A DNA stretch of 64,000 nt, taken from Streptomyces jeddahensis (GTDB taxonomy: Bacteria > Actinomycetota > Actinomycetes > Streptomycetales > Streptomycetaceae). Positions 17,016-25,337 of this stretch are shown piece by piece. The stretch spans positions 1 to 64,000 of the forward strand of contig NZ_LOHS01000206.1 of assembly GCF_001642995.1 (NCBI RefSeq), in the 5' to 3' direction. The translations under genes and the position numbers were made by a program. The notes beneath the pieces were generated by a model. It saw nothing but the letters and a program-made list of their open reading frames with translations. It was not told the DNA's origin and made no database searches. Numbering within the stretch: position 1 is the stretch's first letter; the number at the start of each line of letters is the position of its first letter.

Positions 17016-18308
17016 TCACGCCACCGTCCGCAGTCGGCCTCCCGCAGCCGCCGCCGGGATCCCCCTCACCACCCGATGCGCGCACGTCGCCGCCAGAAGT
17101 TCGCCCAGCAGGTCCGGGTCGTCGACCTTCAGGCCGAGTAGGGACTCGATGCGTTCGAGGCGCTGGTAGAGGGACTGGCGGCCGATGTGCAGGAGGGCGG
17201 CCGTGCGGGTCGGGGAGCAGCCGTGGCGGAGGTGGACCTCCAGGGTGCGGACCAGGTCGCTGGGGTGGGCGGCCTCCCAGTCGAGGAGGGGGCCGAGGGT
17301 GTGCTGGACGAGGCGGGCGAGGCGGTCGCGGTTGGCGTCGACGCCGCCGCGGGTGAGCTCCCGTTCGAGGGCGAGCGCGCGGGACGACGTCACCAAGGGA
17401 CCCTGCCCGTCGTCGGGTTCGGCGGCGGGCACGGTGAGGGCCAGCTCCAGTGCCGTACGGGCGGCCCGGAGCGTCTCGCTCCAGCGCAGCCATCCGGCGC
17501 CCGCCACCACGGCGTGCCCGACCGCGACGGTCACCCCGGGCTCGGCGGCCGCGTGGAACGCGTCCTGGACGGCCCGTACCGGATCCCGCGAGGTCCCCGG
17601 GCGCGCGCCCGGGGCACCGGCCGCCGCGGGCAACGAAAGCAGCGCCAGTACGTCGCCAGGGAACGCGGCGCGCAGCGCACCGGCCCCGCCGAGGGCGCGG
17701 GCCGCGCGGTCGACGGCGGCCAGGCCCACGTGCCCCGGCCCGTGCACGGAGACGCCGACGAGCCGGGCGCCGGGCGCGGGATGGAAGTCCGCGAGGGCCG
17801 CCCGCGCCTCGACCTCCGGCTGGTTGAGTGCCTGCCCGTCCGCGAGATCGGCGAGCAGGGCCGCCGTGTGGTCGGCACCCCAGGGGCGTACGGAACGGCC
17901 CGAGAGGCCCCGCGTGACGATCGCGCGGTTCGCGGCCTCCGTGATCCGTACGAACGGGACGACGCGCCGCAGCGCGAGCAGCGGCAGACCCACCGAGCGG
18001 GCCTCGTCGGCGACCTCGTCCGGCATCCGCGGCAGCGACCGGCCGATCTCCACGGCGAGGCCCGCGGCGCCGCGGGCGGCGAGCTCCCGGACGTAGCGGC
18101 GCCGGGTCGCCTCGTCGGCGTCGGTCAGTCCGAAGCCGTTGGTGAGCAGCAGCTCCCCGCCGTCGAGGAAGTTCGCGCCCTCGTACACCTCGCTGGAGTG
18201 CACCCAGCGCACCGGCCGGTCGAGCGCCTCCTCGCCCGCGATCAGCTGGGGTTCGGTGTCGCAGACGGCGTCGAGGGCGAGGATCTCGCGGAGGGTGAGC
18301 GCGGGCAC
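17016..18308 (-). CDS. PucR family transcriptional regulator
   Basis: Regulator of 430 aa. The N-terminal PucR/XylR-like sensing domain (about 5-125; LTLREILALDAVCDTEPQLIAG) is followed by a GGDEF-like middle region and a C-terminal PucR HTH (HTH_30, about 360-420; CSPTRTAALLHIGRQSLYQRLERIE). PucR proteins are named for purine catabolism and respond to related metabolites. The GTG at 18308 has AGGAGG 5 nt upstream. It is divergent from the cytosine deaminase/oxygenase pair, which makes that pair its likely target. Confidence 0.88.
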   Translation of the reverse strand: MPALTLREILALDAVCDTEPQLIAGEEALDRPVRWVHSSEVYEGANFLDGGELLLTNGFGLTDADEATRRRYVRELAARGAAGLAVEIGRSLPRMPDEVADEARSVGLPLLALRRVVPFVRITEAANRAIVTRGLSGRSVRPWGADHTAALLADLADGQALNQPEVEARAALADFHPAPGARLVGVSVHGPGHVGLAAVDRAARALGGAGALRAAFPGDVLALLSLPAAAGAPGARPGTSRDPVRAVQDAFHAAAEPGVTVAVGHAVVAGAGWLRWSETLRAARTALELALTVPAAEPDDGQGPLVTSSRALALERELTRGGVDANRDRLARLVQHTLGPLLDWEAAHPSDLVRTLEVHLRHGCSPTRTAALLHIGRQSLYQRLERIESLLGLKVDDPDLLGELLAATCAHRVVRGIPAAAAGGRLRTVA

Positions 18309-18422
18309 GGGAACCTCCTGGGGCGGGCTCGCTGACAGTTCGTCCGGCTGCGGGCTGCCCGGAGAGTACTTTCCGCACGTTGCCCTGGTGTTTCGACCAC
18401 AGGAGAGTGGAGGGCAAGAGGC

Positions 18423-18914
18423 ATGGAGCTACGCGGAGGGTCCATGGACGATCAGCAGCAGGCCGCTCAGGAGCAGGCGCGGCAGTGGCTCGCGACGGCC
18501 GTCGCCGAAGCGCGGGCCGGGCTCGCGGAGGGCGGCATCCCCATCGGCGCGGCGCTGTACGGGCCCGACGGGCGGCTGCTGGGCCGCGGCCACAACCGCC
18601 GCGTGCAGGACGGCGACCCGTCGATGCACGCGGAGACGGCTGCGTTCCGCAACGCCGGGCGGCAGCGGAGCTACCGCGGCACGACGATGGTGACGACCCT
18701 GTCCCCCTGCTGGTACTGCAGCGGTCTAGTACGGCAGTTCGGGATCTCCCGGGTCGTCATCGGCGAGTCCGAGACCTTCCAGGGCGGCCACGACTGGCTG
18801 GCCGGGCACGGCGTCGAGATCGTGCAGCTCGACGACTCCGAGTGCATCGCCCTGATGCGCGACTTCATCAAGAACAACCCCGCTCTGTGGAACGAGGACA
18901 TCGGCGATGACTGA
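18423..18914 (+). CDS. Yeast-type cytosine deaminase family protein
   Basis: Zinc deaminase of 163 aa of the small CDA fold. The zinc site is HAE (in SMHAETAAF, about residue 63) and PCWYC (about 97-101). It resembles fungal cytosine deaminase Fcy1 in length, in the TTLSPC..C context, and in ending NEDIGDD, much like the fungal C-terminus, unlike the large CodA enzyme of enterobacteria. It should convert cytosine or a related base to uracil plus ammonia in the cytosol; other amino-heterocycles are possible. The ATG at 18423 has GGAGGG 8 nt upstream, while an ATG at 18444 is too close to its site. It overlaps the downstream oxygenase by 8 nt. Confidence 0.83.
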   Translation: MELRGGSMDDQQQAAQEQARQWLATAVAEARAGLAEGGIPIGAALYGPDGRLLGRGHNRRVQDGDPSMHAETAAFRNAGRQRSYRGTTMVTTLSPCWYCSGLVRQFGISRVVIGESETFQGGHDWLAGHGVEIVQLDDSECIALMRDFIKNNPALWNEDIGDD

Positions 18915-19902
18915 GGCGACTACTGCGCAGTCCGTTGGGCAGCAGCCCCGTATCCCCACCATCGATCTGCGGCCCTGGCTCACCGGCGGGCCCGAGGCGC
19001 GCGCGGAGATCGCCCGCACCGTCGACGAGGCCCTGCAGACGGCAGGGTTCCTGCTGGTGACCGGGCACGGTGTGGACCCGTCGCTGCGGGAGCGGATCCG
19101 GGCGGCCGCCCGGGAGTTCTTCACGCTGCCGGCAACGGTCAAGGAGCCGTACGCGGCGAAGGTCGGCGGCCGCGGCTGGCTCGGCCCCGGCGCGGAGGCC
19201 AACGGCTACTCGGAGGGCACTCAGACCCCGCCGGACCTCAAGGAATCGCTGACCTTCGCGACGCACGAGCCCTTCGAGGACCCCGAGATCAACGCCGAGT
19301 GGTACGCACCCAACGTGTGGCCGGCGGAGGTGCCGGAACTCCAGGCGCTGTGCGAGGAGTACCTGGCGCGGATGGGCGAGCTGGAGAACCAGCTCCTCTC
19401 CCTGCTCGGCGAGGCCCTCGGCCTCGAAGCCGACTTCTTCACGCGGCACATGTCGCACCCGACGTACGGCTTCAACATCAACTGGTATCCGGGCACGGAG
19501 GTCGTCGGCGAGCCGGAGCCCGGCCAGTTCCGCATCGGCCCGCACACCGACTTCGGCACGGTCACGATCCTCGACCGGCAGGCGGGCAAGGGCGGCCTGC
19601 AGGTGTACACGGACGAGGGCGGCTGGGAGGACGCGCCGTACGACCCCGATGCCTTCACCATCAACATCGGCGACCTGATGGCCCGTTGGACCGGCGACCG
19701 CTGGCGCTCGGGCCGCCACCGCGTCCTGCCGCCGCCCGCGGACGCGCCCGCCGAGGAGCTGATGTCCCTCGTCTACTTCGGCGAGTGCACGCCGGGCACG
19801 CTGGTGGAGTCCGTTCCGGCGCCCGTCGGCCGGGTCGCGTACGAGCCCGTGGACTCGCACGTGTATCTGCGTGCGCAGCTGGACGCGATCACGGTCGCCT
19901 GA
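18907..19902 (+). CDS. IPNS-like non-heme iron oxygenase
   Basis: Protein of 331 aa in the isopenicillin N synthase/2-oxoglutarate oxygenase superfamily, with the N-terminal DIOX_N region (IPTIDLRPWLTG; GFLLVTGHGVD) and the jelly-roll core. Iron ligands are seen as HTDFG (about 215-217) and the distal His in SGRHRVLPP. The Arg of the usual Arg-x-Ser co-substrate motif appears replaced by Leu (LMSLVYF). The gene starts inside the deaminase stop region (8-nt overlap), so the two are coupled. Thymine 7-hydroxylase belongs to this superfamily, so oxidation of a nucleobase is a sensible hypothesis; the substrate is unproven. Confidence 0.8.
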   Translation: MTEATTAQSVGQQPRIPTIDLRPWLTGGPEARAEIARTVDEALQTAGFLLVTGHGVDPSLRERIRAAAREFFTLPATVKEPYAAKVGGRGWLGPGAEANGYSEGTQTPPDLKESLTFATHEPFEDPEINAEWYAPNVWPAEVPELQALCEEYLARMGELENQLLSLLGEALGLEADFFTRHMSHPTYGFNINWYPGTEVVGEPEPGQFRIGPHTDFGTVTILDRQAGKGGLQVYTDEGGWEDAPYDPDAFTINIGDLMARWTGDRWRSGRHRVLPPPADAPAEELMSLVYFGECTPGTLVESVPAPVGRVAYEPVDSHVYLRAQLDAITVA

Positions 19903-19919
19903 CCGGCGCATCCGTGCGG

Positions 19920-20429
19920 CTACCTCCCGGCGTACACCTCCCGCAGCTCCCGCCACCGGTCCGGCGTCCAGGCCGACCAGTACACGGGCCGGCCGTCGAG
20001 GGCGTCGAGGAGGTACTCGAGGTGGTTGTGCCAGGCGGCCAGGCAGTCGAGGCGCAGGTCGTCGTCGCCCCGGAACTCGTTGGTGAAGCGGAGGGTTGTG
20101 CCGCCGGTGAGGGCCGGTGACAGGTGGAAACGGATACGGCCGTGGAACGACGCCAGCGTGTACTCGGCGATCCGTTCCACGTCCCAGGCGGTGACCCAGC
20201 CGGTGGCGACGGTCGCCTCGCCCTCGCCCGTGGTGAGCCAGCGCAGTGTGATCGCGCCGCCGAGCCGGGGTTCGAGCACATCGGCGGCGGCGAGCCACCC
20301 GCGCAGCCCGTCGGCTGTGGCGACCGCCGCCCAGACCTCCTCCACAGGCTGGGGAAGGTGCAGCAGGAAACGGAGCGTGTGGGTGTCGCCCACGGTCCGG
20401 CTGGTGCCGTGCTCGATCGACTCGCTCAT
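19920..20429 (-). CDS. SRPBCC (AHSA1-like) family protein
   Basis: Cytosolic protein of 169 aa with a START/SRPBCC helix-grip fold: an N-terminal strand (TLRFLLHLPQPVEEVWAAVATADGLRGWL) and a long C-terminal helix (LDCLAAWHNHLEYLLDALDG). Relatives bind small hydrophobic ligands or act as Hsp90 co-chaperone-like proteins; none allows a specific call. It is convergent with the oxygenase gene with a 17-bp gap and in the same direction as the sigma/CU044_5270 pair, though not obviously in that operon. Confidence 0.78.
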   Translation of the reverse strand: MSESIEHGTSRTVGDTHTLRFLLHLPQPVEEVWAAVATADGLRGWLAAADVLEPRLGGAITLRWLTTGEGEATVATGWVTAWDVERIAEYTLASFHGRIRFHLSPALTGGTTLRFTNEFRGDDDLRLDCLAAWHNHLEYLLDALDGRPVYWSAWTPDRWRELREVYAGR

Positions 20430-20466
20430 GGCACCAGCCTGGCCCGCTTCCCCGCTCCATGCACCC

Positions 20467-21510
20467 CTAGGGCCGCTGACCTGCTTTGTTGACGACTTCC
20501 CGGTCCAGGACGGCCACGGAGCTGAGGAGATCGCCCGCCTGGAGGACGTCGCATTCGCGCTGGGGGCCGGCGAGCCTGACCGTGCTCAGGCCCGTGAACT
20601 GCAGGGTCTTCTCGTCGAAGAGCAGCTCGTGGCGGGTGGGGCCGTGCCCGCGGTCGCCCGGCCACGTCCCCTCCATGGCCACGGCGATCCCGGTGCGGCC
20701 CGCCGCGTCCCTGGCGTTCTCGTAGACGGTCAGTCCCGGGATACGCGCGACGGCATGGTAGAGCGCGGCCTCGACCTTCGGCGGCAGGAGCTGCGCGCTG
20801 AGCAGGCCTCCAGCCTTGGTGAAGGCGCCCTGGTCGGCGGAGCGCTTGCCGGACGGCTGCTCGCCGGACTGCAGTCCGTAGAGCCAGCGGTACATCGCTT
20901 CCGGGTCGGTGGGCAGCTGCTCCGCCTGCCGGTAGTAGTTGGGCGTCTTCTTGCCGGGCAGTTGCTTGGCGATCGGCCGCTCCACCACCCTGCCGCTGTC
21001 CCTGTGCTCCCGGGACAGGCCGATGTGCTGCCCGTCGACCGACTCCCAGGTCTCGCGTACGCCGTACGCGTATCCCTCGGAGGTCGTGAGACAGCCGTCG
21101 GGCAGCGGCTTGGCCGGGTCCATCTTCCAGTGGTAGTCGTCCCGCTTCGTGTAGACGAACTGGTCGTCCCTGATGTCCGTGGACAGCTGCTTCCCGGCCG
21201 CGCTCGCGATGCGCTCCAGCAGCCGGGCCGCGCTCTGCGTACTCGGCGTCTGCGTCATCGCCGTTCCCGGCCGCGGCGGCACCGCGGCGTCTCGTGTCAC
21301 CGTGACGCCGACGACGACGGCGGCCGTCAGGGCCGCGGCCACCGCGGGCGCCACGACGGCCGGGCGGCGCCACGCTTTCCGTGCTCCGGCCGGCTCGGAC
21401 CTGATCTCACGCATCAGCTGCTCCCTCAGGACGCGGTGACGGCCCGGCGGGAGGTCCCTGTCGCGGGAAGGCGGGATGGCGTTCACTGCTTCCCCTTCCT
21501 GGGCGTTCAC
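20467..21510 (-). CDS. CU044_5270 family membrane protein
   Basis: Protein of 347 aa with a short cytoplasmic N-terminus (about 45 residues), one transmembrane helix (about 50-70; VVAPAVAAALTAAVVVGVTV), and an extracytoplasmic domain typical of the CU044_5270 family, which regularly sits beside ECF sigma factors in actinobacteria. A role as an anti-sigma-like partner is inferred from that arrangement; a zinc anti-sigma motif is not visible. The GTG at 21510 overlaps the sigma stop as GTGA and has AGGAGGG 6 nt upstream, showing coupled translation. A second in-frame GTG lies at 21486. Confidence 0.8.
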   Translation of the reverse strand: MNAQEGEAVNAIPPSRDRDLPPGRHRVLREQLMREIRSEPAGARKAWRRPAVVAPAVAAALTAAVVVGVTVTRDAAVPPRPGTAMTQTPSTQSAARLLERIASAAGKQLSTDIRDDQFVYTKRDDYHWKMDPAKPLPDGCLTTSEGYAYGVRETWESVDGQHIGLSREHRDSGRVVERPIAKQLPGKKTPNYYRQAEQLPTDPEAMYRWLYGLQSGEQPSGKRSADQGAFTKAGGLLSAQLLPPKVEAALYHAVARIPGLTVYENARDAAGRTGIAVAMEGTWPGDRGHGPTRHELLFDEKTLQFTGLSTVRLAGPQRECDVLQAGDLLSSVAVLDREVVNKAGQRP

Positions 21511-22133
21511 TGGTTGCCCTCCTGGATGGGCCCGGCCACGGATGTGCGGCCGTCTCTCGTCTGTCCGCGCCCGGCGGCGAGTTCCGCCGCGAGCTTTGCG
21601 CGGGCGCGGGAGAGCCGGGACCGCACCGTGCCGACCGGGATGCCAAGCACCCGGGCCGCCGTCGCATAGTCGAGCTCGCCCCAGACGCACAGGGCGAGCA
21701 CCTCGCGTTCCGGGCGGCGCAGCCGGTCGACCGCGGCGCGTACGGCCCGCAGATACGCGGCGTCGTCGAGCTGTTCGGCGACGCCGTCGGCGATGTCGCG
21801 CACGGGCTCGGGCCGCGGAAGCCGGGCCACGGCCGCCGTATGGCGCCGGGCGGCACGGCGCGTGTTGCGGGCCACGTTCGTGGCGATGCCGAGCAGCCAC
21901 GGCCGCAGCGAACCTCCGTCCGCGTCGACCCGGCCGCGCAGCCGCCAGGCCTCCAGGAAGGTCAGCGACACGACGTCCTCGGCCGCCGACCAGTCCCCCG
22001 TCAGCCGGAAGGCGTGGTTGTAGACGGAGCGTGCGTACGCGTCGAACAGCTCACCGACGGCGTCCGCGTCGCCGTCCCTGATGCGGGCGCGCAGCTCGCG
22101 CCGGTCCCGCGGTTCCCCCTGATTCGTCTCCAC
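21507..22133 (-). CDS. ECF RNA polymerase sigma factor
   Basis: Group IV sigma factor of 208 aa with region 2 (about 15-85; FDAYARSVYNHAFRLTGDWSA then WLLGIATNVARN) and region 4 (about 125-180; RLRRPEREVLALCVWGELDY then GIPVGTVRSRLSRAR). It directs polymerase to a small regulon, probably including its own operon. The GTG at 22133 has GGTGGGGGA just upstream. The downstream coupled CU044_5270 gene is the likely membrane partner. Upstream, a strong terminator after ccsB separates it from the cytochrome c genes. Confidence 0.88.
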   Translation of the reverse strand: METNQGEPRDRRELRARIRDGDADAVGELFDAYARSVYNHAFRLTGDWSAAEDVVSLTFLEAWRLRGRVDADGGSLRPWLLGIATNVARNTRRAARRHTAAVARLPRPEPVRDIADGVAEQLDDAAYLRAVRAAVDRLRRPEREVLALCVWGELDYATAARVLGIPVGTVRSRLSRARAKLAAELAAGRGQTRDGRTSVAGPIQEGNQ

Positions 22134-22147
22134 GTCCCCCACCTGTC

Positions 22148-22204
22148 CGTACGACGAAGGCCGGTTCCCGTGACGGATGCCACAGGAACCGGCCCGGTCG
22201 TACG
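22148..22204. terminator. Two-part hairpin terminator after ccsB
   Basis: CGTACGAC (22148-22155) pairs with GTCGTACG (22197-22204), and inside it GGCCGGTTCC (22159-22168) pairs with GGAACCGGCC (22185-22194). It lies between the ccsB stop (22211) and the sigma start (22133). Confidence 0.8.
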
Positions 22205-22210
22205 ACGGTG

Positions 22211-23296
22211 TCAGACGCCCGCGTACGAGTGCTTGCCGGTGACGAAAATGTTCACGCCGTAGTAGTTGAACAGCCAGCAGCCGAAGGCGATCAGCGCCAG
22301 GTAGGCGGCCTTGCGGCCCTTCCAGCCGGCGGTGGCGCGTGCGTGCAGGTAGCAGGCGTACGCGACCCAGGTGATGAACGACCAGGTCTCCTTCGGGTCC
22401 CAGCCCCAGTAGCGGCCCCAGGCGTCGCCCGCCCAGATGGCGCCCGCGATGATCGTGAACGTCCACAGCGGGAAGACGGCGGCGTTGACGCGGTAGGAGA
22501 ACTTGTCGAGCGTCGCGGCGGCCGGGAGGCGCTCCAGGACGGAGGTCGCGAAGCGGCCGGGCTGCCCGCCGTTCGCCAGCTTGTTCTCGTACGAGTCCCG
22601 GAACAGGTACAGCAGCGTGCCGACCGCACCCACGTAGAAGACCGCGCCGCAGAGGATCGCGGTGGAGACGTGGATCCACAGCCAGTACGAGTGCAGGGCC
22701 GGGACCAGCTGGTCGCTGGCGGTGTAGAGGACCGTGACGGCGAGGCCGAGGTCGAGCAGGACCGTGGTGACCAGCGGCAGGCCCATCCAGCGGGCGTTCT
22801 TCTTCAGGGCGAGCAGCGTGAGGTACACGCCGACGGCGACCGTGGAGAAGGTGATGTTGAACTCGTACATGTTGCCCCACGGCGCGCGCTGCACCGACAG
22901 GGCGCGGGTGAGCACACCGCCCGCCTCGACGAGGAACGCGAGCACCGTGAGGGACACGGCGATCCGGCCGTAGAGGTCGCCCTGCTCGTCGCCGCCGTGC
23001 GCACCGGGGCCGTCCGGCACGTCGCGGGTGCCGGACGCGGAGCGGGTGACGACCTTGGGGCGCTCGAGGACGGCGGTGCCGCCCTTGGACTGGACCGTGA
23101 CCGCGGGCGCCTGCCGCGCTGCGGCTGCGCCCTTGTGGGTCAGCGCGGCGGCCGTGCGGCTGACCTTGCTGCGGCTGCCGAAGATCCACTCGGCGATGTA
23201 CGCGAAGAACGCCAGGGTGTAGACGGCCATCGCGGAGTAGATCAGCACGTTGCTGATGCTCGCGAGGTGTTCGTTGGTGGCGGCGGCGAGTGTCAC
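22211..23296 (-). CDS. ccsB: Cytochrome c biogenesis protein CcsB (ResC-like)
   Basis: Haem-handling subunit of the system II cytochrome c synthase, 361 aa, with about eight helices. The tryptophan-rich haem loop is GRYWGWDPKETWSFI, the family signature, and conserved histidines occur in nearby loops. It acts with ResB to carry haem across the membrane and join it to apocytochrome CxxCH motifs. The GTG at 23296 has GAAGGAG upstream. The first helix is followed by about 90 variable residues before the conserved core. It is last of the resA-ccdA-resB-ccsB series, 186 bp after resB, and ends in a strong terminator. Confidence 0.9.
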   Translation of the reverse strand: MTLAAATNEHLASISNVLIYSAMAVYTLAFFAYIAEWIFGSRSKVSRTAAALTHKGAAAARQAPAVTVQSKGGTAVLERPKVVTRSASGTRDVPDGPGAHGGDEQGDLYGRIAVSLTVLAFLVEAGGVLTRALSVQRAPWGNMYEFNITFSTVAVGVYLTLLALKKNARWMGLPLVTTVLLDLGLAVTVLYTASDQLVPALHSYWLWIHVSTAILCGAVFYVGAVGTLLYLFRDSYENKLANGGQPGRFATSVLERLPAAATLDKFSYRVNAAVFPLWTFTIIAGAIWAGDAWGRYWGWDPKETWSFITWVAYACYLHARATAGWKGRKAAYLALIAFGCWLFNYYGVNIFVTGKHSYAGV

Positions 23297-23482
23297 CTCA
23301 GCACTCCTTCGGGTGAATGTCCCGGCGACTTACGGTCGGGCGGTGAGGTCTGCGGGAAGCTTGCGGTCGTGTTACCGGGCTGGTTTCAACCCGGCTGGCG
23401 TTGATCGTGGAAGACCTGGCGGGCCGCTGGTCCGCCGGGCGGCGTGAGCCAGGAATCTCCCTGGAACCGCGAGGGAGAGGAT

Positions 23483-25333
23483 TCAATTCTCAGCCCCTTC
23501 GGCAGCTGCGGCGTCGGAGTCGGACACACCGTCCGGCTCCGCCTCCGCGTCATCGGGCGCCCCCGGCGCATGGTCGTACAGGACCGCGGCGAGGTCGCCC
23601 AGTTCCTCGGGGACCTTCGCGGACTCGCTGCGGCCGAGGCCCGCCATCTCGACGACGGTCACTCCGTCGTCACCGGTGGTGGCGCGGACCCACACCCGGC
23701 GGCGCTGGATGAACAGCGAGGCGGCCAGGCCCGCGATCGCGGCGATGGCTCCGGCGAGCGCCCAGCCGTCGCCGGGCTGCTGCGAGATCTGGAAGCTGGC
23801 CCACTCCTTGACGTCCTTCTCGAAGGTGATCGAGCCGGCGCCGTTCGGCAGCGTCATGGTCTCGCCGGGCAGCAGCCGCTTCTTCAGCAGCTCACCGTTG
23901 GAGTCCTTGAACTCCTTCATCTTGGAGGTGTCCAGCTGGTACACGTTCTGCGGGATGCCCGAGTCGACGCCGAGGCTGCCGTGGTACGCGGACAGCGCGA
24001 GCACGGGGAAGTCCAGCGCCGGGAACTGCGAGAACATCTCGCCCTTGCCGGCGCCCGCGAAGGTCGGCACGAAGAAGGCGTTGAAGCCGAGCTGCTCCTT
24101 CTTGCCGTTCTTGTCGGTGTAGCCGTCGAGGACCTTGATGGCGCCAGTCGAGGTGATGTTCGCGTCGATCGGCAGCAGCGGCACGGCCTGCTGGAAGACG
24201 ACCTTGCCGCGGCCGTCGCGGACGGTGACGACGGGCGCGTAGCCGTGGCCGATGAGGTAGACCTTCGAACCGTCTATCTCGAGGGGCTTGTTGACCTCGA
24301 TCGAGGTCTTCTTCTCCCTGCCGTCGACGCCCTCGCTGTACGTGACCTCCGCGCGGAACGTGCGGGGGGTGCCCTTGTTCGGCCCGGTGCGCTCGTACGT
24401 CCCCACGAACCTGTCGAGCTGGAAGCTGAACGGCGCGAGGTCGTCGGTGCTGAAGAGGCTGCCGGACTTGAAGTCGTCGTACTGGGTCAGCGTGTTCGAG
24501 AAGCCGTCGCCCTCGAGGATCAGCTTGCCGCCCTCGGACTTGAACAACTGCCCGGTGGCGAAGGCGATCAGCATCACGATCAGGGCGATGTGGAAGACCA
24601 GGTTGCCGGCCTCGCGCAGATAGCCCTTCTCGGCGGCGACCGCGTCGCCCGCCGTGTGGGCGCGGAAGCGGCGCTTTTTGAGCAGGGCGAGCGCTGCCGC
24701 GCGGACCTGCTCGGGTTCGGCTTCCGTGCGCCAGGTCGTGTAGGCGGGCAGCCGGGTCAGGCGCCGGGGCGCGCCCGGCGGGCGGCCGCGCAGCTGGCCG
24801 ACGAACTGCCAGGTGCGCGGCACGATGCAGCCGATGAGCGAGATGAACAGCAGGATGTAGATCGCGGAGAACCACACCGAGCTGTAGACGTGGAAGAGGC
24901 CGAGCTTGTCGTAGATCGGCCCGAGTGTGGTGTGCGCGTCCTTGAAGTCCTGGACCTTGAGCTCGTCGCTGCCCGTCTGCGGGATCAGCGAGCCCGGGAT
25001 CGCGGCGAGGGACAGCAGGAAGAGCAGGATCAGCGCGACCCGCATGGAGGTCAGCTGCCGCCAGAACCAGCGGGCCCAGCCGACCGTCTCGCGGGCGGTC
25101 CAGGCGAGCCATCCGGCGAAACCGGGCGCGCGCGGCCCGCCGAACGAGCCGGGCACGGCGGTCTCGACGGGCGCGGTGGACAGCTGCGATCCGGCTTCGC
25201 GGAGGTCGCCGTCGTTCTGAACGGCGCCTTCGGCGGCGTCCTCGCGGGACGTTTCCTCGTGGGCCGTTTCCTCGTGGGCCGTTTCCTCGTGGGTCTGCAC
25301 GTCAGCCCTCTGTGTCTGGCTGGTCTTGCTCAT
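23483..25333 (-). CDS. resB: Cytochrome c biogenesis protein ResB
   Basis: Partner subunit of the system II haem lyase, 616 aa. Three N-terminal helices (first near WRQLTSMRVALILLFLLSLA, about residue 90), a large extracytoplasmic domain of about 300 residues, and a last helix (about 555-575) match the ResB family. The N-terminus before the first helix is about 80 residues and holds a Glu/His/Thr-rich repeat encoded by three tandem 15-bp units at 25251-25295. The upstream ccdA stop is 4 bp away. A weak inverted repeat overlaps its stop codon. Confidence 0.9.
   Translation of the reverse strand: MSKTSQTQRADVQTHEETAHEETAHEETSREDAAEGAVQNDGDLREAGSQLSTAPVETAVPGSFGGPRAPGFAGWLAWTARETVGWARWFWRQLTSMRVALILLFLLSLAAIPGSLIPQTGSDELKVQDFKDAHTTLGPIYDKLGLFHVYSSVWFSAIYILLFISLIGCIVPRTWQFVGQLRGRPPGAPRRLTRLPAYTTWRTEAEPEQVRAAALALLKKRRFRAHTAGDAVAAEKGYLREAGNLVFHIALIVMLIAFATGQLFKSEGGKLILEGDGFSNTLTQYDDFKSGSLFSTDDLAPFSFQLDRFVGTYERTGPNKGTPRTFRAEVTYSEGVDGREKKTSIEVNKPLEIDGSKVYLIGHGYAPVVTVRDGRGKVVFQQAVPLLPIDANITSTGAIKVLDGYTDKNGKKEQLGFNAFFVPTFAGAGKGEMFSQFPALDFPVLALSAYHGSLGVDSGIPQNVYQLDTSKMKEFKDSNGELLKKRLLPGETMTLPNGAGSITFEKDVKEWASFQISQQPGDGWALAGAIAAIAGLAASLFIQRRRVWVRATTGDDGVTVVEMAGLGRSESAKVPEELGDLAAVLYDHAPGAPDDAEAEPDGVSDSDAAAAEGAEN
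25251..25295. repeat. Three 15-bp tandem units inside resB
   Basis: GTTTCCTCGTGGGCC repeats three times on the plus strand, the last unit with one change. In ResB this reads as three HEETA/S repeats near the N-terminus, ahead of the first membrane helix. Slippage here would keep frame. Confidence 0.85.
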
Positions 25334-25337
25334 GGAA

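Noticed and set aside
23453..23484. Inverted repeat at the resB stop as a strong terminator
   Set aside because: The arms match only with a 3-nt gap and include the stop codon, so it is too weak to annotate as a terminator.
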